A DNA stretch of 10,820 nt from an uncultured bacterium. GTDB taxonomy: Bacteria > Gemmatimonadota > Gemmatimonadetes > Longimicrobiales > RSA9. The stretch covers positions 1 to 10,820 of the forward strand of contig CALKIP010000109.1 of NCBI GenBank assembly GCA_937995995.1, given 5' to 3'. Shown in pieces: positions 5,584-10,820 of the stretch. The position numbers and the translations under genes were made by a program. Each line of letters starts with the position of its first letter. Position 1 is the stretch's first letter. Under the pieces are notes generated by a model that was not told the origin of the DNA, did not search any database, and saw only the letters and a list, made by a program, of their open reading frames with translations.

Positions 5584-6870
5584 GTGAGCGAACCCTGCAT
5601 CCCCGAAGCGTACGAAGCCGACGAGGTGGCCGCGCTCCTCGAGTTGCGGGCGCTGCCGGGAATCGGTGACCTCACCCTCCAGGCGCTGATCGAGGAGTTC
5701 GGCTCGGCACGGGCCGCGCTCCAGGCGCCCGCGGAACGACTGGGTGCCCGTGCGGCGGCGCAGCGCGGCTCGAAACGCGTGCGGGGATGGGTCGAGCGAG
5801 CGCTGGCCACGATCGATCGTGCCGATGTGACGCTCATGACGTGGCGCGATGCCACGTACCCGAGCCGTCTGCGCGTGCTGCACGACCCGCCCAGCCTTCT
5901 CTTCGCCCGGGGGCGCCTCGACCTGCTCAAGCGGCGGTCCGTGGCCGTGGTCGGCTCGAGGCGACCCACGGTGTACGGGGCACAGGCGGCGGCAGTGCTC
6001 GCAGGCGATCTCGCGCGTGCCGGCGTCGTGGTGATCAGCGGGATGGCCCGGGGGATCGATGCCGCTGCACACGAGGCGTCGCTCGAGTGGGGGACGATCG
6101 GCGTCCTCGGGTGCGGGATCGATGTGACCTACCCACGTGAGCAGGCGGCGCTCTTCGAGCGTATGGCGGCCGACGGCCTCCTGCTCAGCGAGTTCCTTCC
6201 GGGCGAGCCGCCCGTCGCCCACAACTTTCCCCGGCGCAACCGCATCATCGCCGCACTGGCCCACGGCGTCCTGGTCGTCGAGGCCGCCGCGAAGAGCGGC
6301 GCGTTGATCACCGTCGACCACGCCCTGGACCTGGGCCGCGAGGTTTTCGCGGTGCCGGGGCCGATCGGGCGCCCCACGAGCGAGGGCACCCATCGGATGA
6401 TCCAGGATGGCGCCAAGCTGGTGACCTGTGCCGAGGATGTGCTGGAGGAGGTGCCGGCCCTCGGGGAGGCAGTGGATGATGGGGCGTCTGGCGTCGGGGG
6501 GGCGGTGCCTGGCATCGCAGGATCAGCACCTGGCATCGAGGGGATGCAGCCTGCAATCGAGGGGGCGGCGCGGACAGCCGGACGCACGACACCGCCCGTC
6601 GAGGGCGCGACCCCGCTGCGTCATCGACGAGGGCGCCGTGCAAGGGCAGGGCAGGAAAAATGGTCCAGGGAGCCAGGGCCACGCACGCCACCCGGGCTCA
6701 CGGGCGACGACGTGCGGCTATGGGATGCCCTCGACGTCGACGCGCGGCACGTGGACGCGATCGCCGCCGACTGCGGGCTGGGCACGGTGGACACTCTCGT
6801 GCGGCTCCTCGAACTGGAGCTGCGTGGGCATGTCCGGCAGCTTCCCGGGAAGCTGTTCGTAAGGGCGTGA
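5584..6870 (+). CDS. dprA: DNA-processing protein DprA
   Basis: DprA binds incoming single-stranded DNA and loads RecA during natural transformation; it also occurs widely in bacteria not known to be competent. The 428-residue product has an N-terminal helix-hairpin-helix/SAM-like region (ALPGIGDLTLQALIEEFG, about 23-40). The Rossmann-like core follows with its signatures in order: VVGSRRPTVYG (122-132), SGMARGIDAAAHE (152-164), FPRRNRIIAAL (215-225), VVEAAAKSGALIT (231-243) and VFAVPGPIGRPTSEGT (254-269). A C-terminal winged-helix (DML1-like) domain spans about 374-428. Between them is a long linker of about 70 residues, partly a heptapeptide repeat (302-343), then a basic patch RHRRGRRARAG (346-356). 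GTG 5584 is supported by GGGAG at 5573-5577, six bases upstream. It follows Obg by 36 bases. Confidence 0.95.
   Translation: MSEPCIPEAYEADEVAALLELRALPGIGDLTLQALIEEFGSARAALQAPAERLGARAAAQRGSKRVRGWVERALATIDRADVTLMTWRDATYPSRLRVLHDPPSLLFARGRLDLLKRRSVAVVGSRRPTVYGAQAAAVLAGDLARAGVVVISGMARGIDAAAHEASLEWGTIGVLGCGIDVTYPREQAALFERMAADGLLLSEFLPGEPPVAHNFPRRNRIIAALAHGVLVVEAAAKSGALITVDHALDLGREVFAVPGPIGRPTSEGTHRMIQDGAKLVTCAEDVLEEVPALGEAVDDGASGVGGAVPGIAGSAPGIEGMQPAIEGAARTAGRTTPPVEGATPLRHRRGRRARAGQEKWSREPGPRTPPGLTGDDVRLWDALDVDARHVDAIAADCGLGTVDTLVRLLELELRGHVRQLPGKLFVRA
6487..6612 (+). repeat. Degenerate 21-bp tandem repeat encoding a heptapeptide linker in dprA
   Basis: Six in-frame units of 21 bases begin at 6487, 6508, 6529, 6550, 6571 and 6592. 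They encode SGVGGAV, PGIAGSA, PGIEGMQ, PAIEGAA, RTAGRTT and PPVEGAT. Units two and three share the identical 10-mer CCTGGCATCG; the first and fifth units are the most diverged. The segment lies between the Rossmann core and the C-terminal domain and is probably a flexible Gly/Pro-rich tether that grew by repeat expansion. Confidence 0.85.
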
Positions 6871-6880
6871 GGGGACGCGC

Positions 6881-6896
6881 ATCCGGGTCACCGGAT
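6881..6896 (+). other. Small inverted repeat downstream of dprA
   Basis: ATCCGG and CCGGAT flank a four-base loop (GTCA) starting ten bases after the dprA stop. The six-base stem has no following T-run, so it is not a typical intrinsic terminator. It may slow polymerase, protect a 3' end, or mean nothing. Confidence 0.35.
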
Positions 6897-6910
6897 CACC
6901 TCGACGCGCC

Positions 6911-6933
6911 CAACCGTCGCAACCGTGCAACCG
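6911..6933 (+). repeat. CAACCG three times in the hemW leader
   Basis: CAACCG occurs at 6911, 6920 and 6928, with spacings of nine and eight bases, in the 83-base gap between dprA and hemW. The even spacing could reflect protein binding sites, but the motif is short. I see no strong promoter or Shine-Dalgarno before hemW in this gap. Confidence 0.3.
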
Positions 6934-6953
6934 GGGTGGGGTACCAGTAACGT

Positions 6954-8096
6954 ATGACGCCAGAATACCTTTACCTCCACGTCCCGTTCTGCGCGAGGCG
7001 CTGCAGCTACTGCGATTTCGCGGTCCATGCAGTGCGCGAGCCGCCGGTGGATGCGTGGCTGGACGCGGTCGAGGCGGAGTTGGCCCGGGTCGCGGAGCAC
7101 GAGGGGTGGAGCGAGCCGCTGCGTCTGCGGACGGTGTACGTCGGCGGTGGCACGCCGTCGCTGCTGGGGCCGGAGTCGATGCTTGCCCTGCGTCGTCGGC
7201 TGGAGCCGTACGCGCAGTGGGACTGCGACGTGGAGTGGACGGTCGAGGCGAATCCGGAGAGCTTCGACGAGACTCTGGCGCGGGCGTGGCGGGAGGCGGG
7301 GGTGAACCGGCTGAGTCTCGGTGCCCAGACGTTCGACCCCGGGGCACTTCGGTGGATGGGGCGGCTGCATGGCCCGGACGGGCCGGTGCGGGCGGCGGAA
7401 GCCGCGGTTCGGGCGGGGATCGAGAACTGGAGCATCGACCTGATCTTCGGTCTGCCGGCTCGGCTCGGGCGCGACTGGACGGCGGATCTGGAGCGGGCGC
7501 TGGCACTCGGTCCGACGCACGTGTCGCTCTACGGCCTCACAGCGGAGCCGGCCACGCCGCTGGGGCGCTGGGTCCGTGAGGGCCGGGAGCGGCTGGCGGA
7601 CGAGGAGGCGTACGAGGCGGAGTATCTGGAGGCGGTCGAGCGTCTGGGCGCGAGTGGATTCGTTCACTACGAGGTGTCGAACTTCGCGCTGCCCGGCCGG
7701 GAGTCGCTGCACAACTCGGCGTACTGGACGGGCGAGGCGTACCTCGGGCTGGGCTCGGGCGCGCACTCGTTCCTGCCGCCCGTCAGGCGCTGGAACCTGC
7801 GTGATTGGAACGCGTACCGGACGGCGGTGGCGGAGGGCGAGTCGCCGGTCGATGCCGAGGAAGCCATCGATGATGAAGCCGCGCGGCTGGAACGGATCTG
7901 GCTCGGGCTGCGCACCCGGAAGGGGCTGAGCCATCGGGGCTGGAGCCGCGCGCAGGAGGATCGTGTCGACGACTGGGTCGAGCGAGGATGGGCGGAGCGA
8001 ACCGCGGACGGGGTTCGGCTGACCGCCGCCGGTTGGCTCCTCCTCGACCGTCTGGCGATCGAGTTCGAAGAGGCGGAGCGCGCCATCTCCGCTTGA
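6954..8096 (+). CDS. hemW: HemW-type radical SAM heme chaperone
   Basis: HemW is a cytoplasmic radical-SAM-family protein that binds heme and delivers it to respiratory enzymes; it was long annotated as oxygen-independent coproporphyrinogen III oxidase. The [4Fe-4S] cysteines are CARRCSYC at 13-20, followed by DF. HemW has this three-cysteine pattern with Phe, whereas true HemN has a fourth cysteine two positions after the third. GGGTPS (64-69) and VEANPES (97-103) are the SAM-binding blocks, and HYEVSNFA with LGLGSGAHSF follow further on. The C-terminal HemN_C-like winged domain contains GLRTRKGL. At 380 residues it has normal length. ATG 6954 gives the family N-terminus (YLYLHVPFC); no good Shine-Dalgarno precedes it. 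It sits immediately before hrcA, a widely conserved order. Confidence 0.94.
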   Translation: MTPEYLYLHVPFCARRCSYCDFAVHAVREPPVDAWLDAVEAELARVAEHEGWSEPLRLRTVYVGGGTPSLLGPESMLALRRRLEPYAQWDCDVEWTVEANPESFDETLARAWREAGVNRLSLGAQTFDPGALRWMGRLHGPDGPVRAAEAAVRAGIENWSIDLIFGLPARLGRDWTADLERALALGPTHVSLYGLTAEPATPLGRWVREGRERLADEEAYEAEYLEAVERLGASGFVHYEVSNFALPGRESLHNSAYWTGEAYLGLGSGAHSFLPPVRRWNLRDWNAYRTAVAEGESPVDAEEAIDDEAARLERIWLGLRTRKGLSHRGWSRAQEDRVDDWVERGWAERTADGVRLTAAGWLLLDRLAIEFEEAERAISA

Positions 8097-8122
8097 CGCG
8101 GCGTTGGAGATGGCGGCAATAT
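8093..8122 (+). promoter_or_regulatory. Weak candidate promoter for hrcA
   Basis: TTGACG at 8093-8098 matches five of six -35 bases and contains the hemW stop codon. An 18-base spacer leads to CAATAT (8117-8122), which matches only three of six -10 bases; the overlapping AATATG is no better. The surrounding 65 bases between hemW and hrcA leave room for an own promoter. No CIRCE operator overlaps it. Confidence 0.35.
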
Positions 8123-8161
8123 GCTCCAGTTGGTCGATGCAGACCCATGCGGCATGGCAAG

Positions 8162-9271
8162 ATGAGCGCTGATCAGCTCACGGATCGGGAAGAACAGGTC
8201 CTCGAGGCCGTCATCCGGACGTATGTCGAGGCGGCGGAGCCGGCGGGGAGCCGTACGGTGGCCAAGCGGTTCCAGCTCGGTATCTCGCCGGCGACGGTCC
8301 GCAACACGATGGCGGATCTCGAGGAGAAGGGCTTCCTCTACCACCCGCACACCTCGGCGGGCAGGATCCCGACGGACCGGGCGTACCGCTATTACGTGGA
8401 TACGCTCATGCGTCCGCATCGGTTGACGTCGGCGGAGCACCGTCGGTTGCGCCAGGAGTTGGGTGGGGAGACGGACGGATCGGCCGCGCTCGAGCGTCTG
8501 ATCCGCCACGCCGTCCAGGTGCTCGGGCTGATCACGGGCGAACTCGGCGTGGCGTCGGCGCCGCGTCTGGTCGAGGCGGTGCTGGAGAAGCTGGAGCTGG
8601 TTGCCGTCTCGAGTGACAAGGTGCTGCTGGTCCTGACCCTTCGAGGCGGCGTGATCCGCACGGTGTACGTGGACCTGCCGGCGTCGGTACCGGGGGAATC
8701 CCTCGTACCGGTGGCCATGGTGCTGAACGAACGACTCGCGGGGCGCACGCTGGGCGAGATCCGCCGGACGCTGCCGGAGCGACTGCGCGACGCGGCGCCG
8801 GCCGACGACGAGGCGACGTCGCAGTTGCTGAACATCTTCCTCCAGTCGGCGGACGAACTGTTCGACCTGTCCGACATCGCGGGCGATGGGCTGCACCTTG
8901 GGCGCACGAGCGTGCTGGCGAACCAGCCCGAGTTCGCGACGGGCGCGAGTCTGAAGAACCTGATCGAGCTCACGGAGCGTCGGGACCTGCTCTCGGATGT
9001 CCTGATCACGCGTGAGCACGATTCGACGTTCAACATCACGATCGGCGCGGAGCACCCGCACCCCGAGCTGAGCAGCTTCACCCTGGTGACGTCGGAGTAC
9101 AGGATCGGTAAGCTTTCGGGCGTGCTCGGGGTGATCGGGCCGACGCGGATGGCGTATGAGAAGGTCGTCGCCATCGTCGATTCGGCGAGCACGATGTTGA
9201 CGCAGCTCCTCGACGATCCGACCGCGGCCGAGCTCGAGGACGCAGCCGCGCCGGGCCGTCAGAAGATGTGA
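8162..9271 (+). CDS. hrcA: Heat-inducible transcription repressor HrcA
   Basis: HrcA represses class I heat-shock genes by binding the CIRCE inverted repeat, with GroEL as modulator. The N-terminal winged-helix domain carries the family signatures GSRTVAKRFQLGISPATVRN (29-48), ADLEEKGFL (51-59) and HTSAGRIPTDRAYRYYVD (63-80). The GAF-like core and C-terminal region follow, including LGVIGPTRMAYEKV near the end. The frame is open far upstream inside hemW. ATG 8162 is chosen because the family begins a few residues before LTDRE; ATG 8147 would add five residues and is possible. Neither has a strong Shine-Dalgarno. From 8162 the product has 369 residues, slightly longer than the usual 340-350. 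Neighbours are hemW upstream and dnaJ downstream; grpE and dnaK, often next, are missing here. Confidence 0.94.
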   Translation: MSADQLTDREEQVLEAVIRTYVEAAEPAGSRTVAKRFQLGISPATVRNTMADLEEKGFLYHPHTSAGRIPTDRAYRYYVDTLMRPHRLTSAEHRRLRQELGGETDGSAALERLIRHAVQVLGLITGELGVASAPRLVEAVLEKLELVAVSSDKVLLVLTLRGGVIRTVYVDLPASVPGESLVPVAMVLNERLAGRTLGEIRRTLPERLRDAAPADDEATSQLLNIFLQSADELFDLSDIAGDGLHLGRTSVLANQPEFATGASLKNLIELTERRDLLSDVLITREHDSTFNITIGAEHPHPELSSFTLVTSEYRIGKLSGVLGVIGPTRMAYEKVVAIVDSASTMLTQLLDDPTAAELEDAAAPGRQKM

Positions 9272-9295
9272 CCATCGGCCCGAACGAGTAAGAAT
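9268..9295 (+). promoter_or_regulatory. Weak candidate promoter for dnaJ
   Basis: GTGACC (9268-9273, four of six matches, containing the hrcA stop) and AAGAAT (9290-9295, four of six matches) are 16 bases apart. Initiation would be near 9302, just ahead of the leader hairpin at 9309. Co-transcription from hrcA is equally possible. Confidence 0.33.
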
Positions 9296-9308
9296 GTAGT
9301 GATCATCC

Positions 9309-9340
9309 GGCGGATGGCCGGCACGGAGCCGTCATCCGCC
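9309..9340 (+). promoter_or_regulatory. Long imperfect hairpin in the dnaJ leader
   Basis: GGCGGATGGC (9309-9318) pairs with GTCATCCGCC (9331-9340) through nine Watson-Crick pairs and one G-U pair. After a single bulged C at 9319, GGC (9320-9322) pairs with GCC (9328-9330) around an ACGGA loop. The structure is therefore about 13 pairs with one bulge. It ends 12 bases before the GGAG ribosome binding site and has no T-run after it, so it does not look like a terminator. A role in transcript stability, processing or temperature-dependent translation is possible but unproven. An alternative fold uses CATCCG-G-CGGATG at 9304-9316. Confidence 0.55.
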
Positions 9341-9360
9341 CTTCGAGTAATTGGAGACGC

Positions 9361-10518
9361 ATGCGCGACTACTACGAGGTTCTCGGGGTCGAAAAGAGCG
9401 CCGATGCGGACGCGATCAAGAAGGCGTACCGCAAGCTGGCGCTTCAGTATCACCCGGACCGCAACGGGGGCTCGAAGGAGGCCGAGGAGAAGTTCAAGGA
9501 GGCGACGGAGGCGTACGAAGTCCTCCGTGACCCCGAGAAGCGCGCGGCATACGACCGCTTCGGTCACGCGGGCGTGAAGGGCGCGTCCGCGGGTGGCGGT
9601 CCGGGCTTCCAGGGGTTCGACTTCGCCGATGCGCTGAACATCTTCATGCGCGACTTCGGCGGGTTCGGCCTGGACGACCTCTTCGGCGGCGGCGCGCGAC
9701 AGGGCCGCGGTGGGCGCCGCCGGGGCACGAATGCACAGATCCGGCTGCCGTTGACGCTCGAGGACGTGGCCGAGGGCGCGAAGAAGACGCTGCGCGTCAA
9801 GATCCTCGACGCCTGCTCGGCGTGCTCGGGCACGGGAGCCGAGGGCGGCGCGGCGCCACAGACGTGTACGACGTGCGGCGGCGCAGGCGAGGTCCGACGG
9901 GTCCAGCGCTCGATCCTCGGGCAGCTCGTCAGCGTGGCGCCGTGCCCGACGTGTGGCGGCGAGGGCCTCCAGATCGAACATCCGTGTTCGCACTGCTCCG
10001 GTGAGGGCGTGGAGCGCGTGGATCGCGAGATCCAGGTCGAGGTCCCCGCGGGCGTCTCGTCGGGCGACTACATCACGTTGCGGGGCCAGGGTAATGCGGG
10101 GCCGCGCGGCGCACCGCGAGGTGACATCATCGTGGTCCTGGAGGTCGAGGACGATCCCCGCTTCACCCGCGAGGGTGCAGATCTGATCCACGACCTGGTG
10201 GTGACCTTCACGCAGGCCGCACTCGGCGCCGAGGTCGAGGTTCCAATGGTGGGCGGGACGGCACGAGTCAAGGTGCCCGCGGGAACGCAGCCAGGCCGGA
10301 TGCTGCGGATGCGTGGAAAGGGGCTGCCCCAGCTCCGTGGCGGCGGCCGCGGCGATTTGATCGTGCGCGTGCACGTCTGGGTGCCGACGGAGCTCACTCC
10401 GGAGCAGGAATCGGCGCTGCGTCAGTACGCCGAGGTCGAGGCCTCGCCGCCGCTGGCCGGCGACCGGGATCCGGAGCGCGGGTTCTGGAGCCGGATCAAG
10501 GAGGCCTTCAGCGCCTGA
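9361..10518 (+). CDS. dnaJ: Chaperone protein DnaJ (Hsp40)
   Basis: DnaJ binds unfolded proteins and stimulates the ATPase of DnaK. All type I DnaJ domains are present in the 385-residue product: the J domain (1-68) with HPD at 31-33, a Gly/Phe-rich segment (about 69-113), the zinc domain, and the two beta-barrel substrate-binding domains. The four CxxCxGxG zinc motifs are intact: CSACSGTG (152), CTTCGGAG (169), CPTCGGEG (195) and CSHCSGEG (209). ATG 9361 gives the canonical MRDYYEVLGV and is preceded by GGAG at 9353-9356. The protein ends with FWSRIKEAFSA, a short amphipathic-looking tail. It lies 89 bases after hrcA and is followed by a terminator, so it is probably the last gene of its unit. 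Its partners dnaK and grpE must be elsewhere. Confidence 0.97.
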   Translation: MRDYYEVLGVEKSADADAIKKAYRKLALQYHPDRNGGSKEAEEKFKEATEAYEVLRDPEKRAAYDRFGHAGVKGASAGGGPGFQGFDFADALNIFMRDFGGFGLDDLFGGGARQGRGGRRRGTNAQIRLPLTLEDVAEGAKKTLRVKILDACSACSGTGAEGGAAPQTCTTCGGAGEVRRVQRSILGQLVSVAPCPTCGGEGLQIEHPCSHCSGEGVERVDREIQVEVPAGVSSGDYITLRGQGNAGPRGAPRGDIIVVLEVEDDPRFTREGADLIHDLVVTFTQAALGAEVEVPMVGGTARVKVPAGTQPGRMLRMRGKGLPQLRGGGRGDLIVRVHVWVPTELTPEQESALRQYAEVEASPPLAGDRDPERGFWSRIKEAFSA

Positions 10519-10560
10519 GCCGGAAAGCCGGCACTGGCTGGCCGATGTTGGAAAGGGAGT

Positions 10561-10593
10561 ACGCGCCGGTCGTTGATGACGACCGGCGCGTTT
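10561..10593 (+). terminator. Intrinsic-type terminator after dnaJ
   Basis: ACGCGCCGGTCGT (10561-10573) and ACGACCGGCGCGT (10579-10591) form a perfect 13-bp stem with a five-base loop (TGATG). TTT at 10591-10593, then GTGGT, follows the stem; the T-run is short, as is common in high-GC genomes. It lies 42 bases after the dnaJ stop and about 90 bases before the next start. A smaller hairpin, GCCGG-AAAG-CCGGC, sits directly after the stop at 10519-10532. Confidence 0.8.
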
Positions 10594-10610
10594 GTGGTCG
10601 GGCCGGTTTT

Positions 10611-10645
10611 CGGTCCACACCCTGCGATGAGGCGGGCATGGACCG
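10611..10645 (+). other. Inverted repeat between the terminator and the last gene
   Basis: CGGTCCA (10611-10617) and TGGACCG (10639-10645) are perfect inverted copies separated by 21 bases. They lie upstream of the ribosome binding site of the exported-protein gene and could be an operator or a leader structure. I could not identify convincing -35 and -10 elements in this gap. Confidence 0.35.
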
Positions 10646-10671
10646 GATGCTGAGACACTGTTTCGAGTCGC

Positions 10672-10676
10672 AGGAG
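10672..10676 (+). promoter_or_regulatory. Ribosome binding site that sets the start of the last gene
   Basis: AGGAG lies eight bases upstream of the GTG at 10685. It is one of the clearer Shine-Dalgarno sites in the window and decides the start of this truncated gene. Confidence 0.65.
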
Positions 10677-10684
10677 CTGTTCCC

Positions 10685-10820
10685 GTGTTTCGACGAGCGT
10701 GTTTGATCTTCGTGTTGCCGGTACTCTTGTCGCCCCTGTCGGCGCTCGCGCAGGAACCTGCGCCCGCGCCGGCAACGGATCCGCTCCCGGACACGTTGGC
10801 GGACACGCTCTCCGCGCGAG
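10685..10820 (+). CDS. Secreted or periplasmic protein, N-terminal fragment
   Basis: The frame opens at GTG 10685 and is still open at the window end, with 45 codons visible. The N-terminus is a typical Sec signal peptide: MFRRA with two arginines, a hydrophobic core LIFVLPVLL, then SPLSALA before Gln23, giving an expected signal peptidase I cut after Ala22. The site lacks a cysteine, so it is not a lipoprotein. The mature part begins with a Pro/Ala-rich stretch (QEPAPAPATDPLP) and then DTLADTLSAR, a low-complexity segment common at the start of envelope proteins. No domain is visible, so the function is unknown. It is preceded by the dnaJ terminator and therefore probably starts a separate unit. 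Confidence 0.75.
   Translation, partial: MFRRACLIFVLPVLLSPLSALAQEPAPAPATDPLPDTLADTLSAR

Noticed and set aside
5038..6393. 451-codon minus-strand open frame across obg and dprA
   Set aside because: It overlaps two well-defined genes, has no recognisable domain and shows the composition of an antisense shadow.
6881..6896. Terminator after dprA
   Set aside because: Only a six-base stem with no T-run; insufficient for an intrinsic terminator call.
6954..8096. Annotation as oxygen-independent coproporphyrinogen III oxidase (HemN)
   Set aside because: The motif is CxxxCxxC followed by Asp-Phe, lacking the fourth HemN cysteine, which indicates HemW.
8097..8161. CIRCE operator before hrcA or dnaJ
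   Set aside because: I looked for GCACTC/GAGTGC half-sites with the correct spacing in both gaps and found none; isolated GCACTC strings elsewhere lie within coding sequence or lack a partner.
7667..9061. 464-codon minus-strand open frame across hemW and hrcA
   Set aside because: Both genes on the plus strand carry full family signatures; the antisense product is Arg-rich and unrecognisable.
9259..10806. 515-codon open frame on the minus strand, antisense to dnaJ
   Set aside because: It lies opposite a complete, canonical DnaJ with all motifs. Its product is Arg/Ala/His-rich with no recognisable domain, as expected for GC-rich shadow frames.

Overview
The window reads as ordinary chromosomal DNA from a high-GC bacterium. 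Ten genes, the first and last cut by the window edges, all lie on the + strand and are tightly packed. The gene families, the long C-terminal tail of the S41 protease, the high GC and the sparse Shine-Dalgarno sites would suit a Gemmatimonadota-like lineage. That placement is an inference from gene content, not from a marker phylogeny.

Layout, left to right. At 1-732 is the C-terminal part of a carboxyl-terminal processing protease (S41), followed 12 bases later by a TauE/SafE (TSUP) permease. A 154-base intergenic region holds a perfect 12-bp palindrome, a short direct repeat and the best sigma70-like promoter in the window, placed so that the next transcript would be almost leaderless. It leads into three genes that overlap at their ends: an EamA/DMT transporter, an L-asparaginase of the Rhizobium etli type II family, and a protein with two carboxymuconolactone-decarboxylase-like repeats whose C-terminal tail is encoded by a 15-bp tandem repeat. 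Next come the GTPase Obg and the DNA-processing protein DprA, which carries an unusual repeat-encoded linker between its Rossmann core and C-terminal winged helix.

The right third is a heme and heat-shock block: hemW, hrcA and dnaJ. It resembles the widespread hemW-hrcA-grpE-dnaK-dnaJ order, but grpE and dnaK are absent and no CIRCE operator is visible. A long imperfect hairpin lies in the hrcA-dnaJ gap just upstream of the dnaJ ribosome binding site. A 13-bp perfect stem after dnaJ is a likely terminator. A new gene for a secreted protein starts at 10685 with a strong ribosome binding site and a clear signal peptide, and runs off the window end.

I found no CRISPR array, tRNA, rRNA, transposase, toxin-antitoxin pair or obvious defence cassette, and nothing that amounts to an undescribed system. 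The points most worth a second look are local: the two in-frame minisatellites (in the CMD-like gene and dprA), the dnaJ leader hairpin, the leaderless-type promoter, and the start-site ambiguity of the asparaginase.
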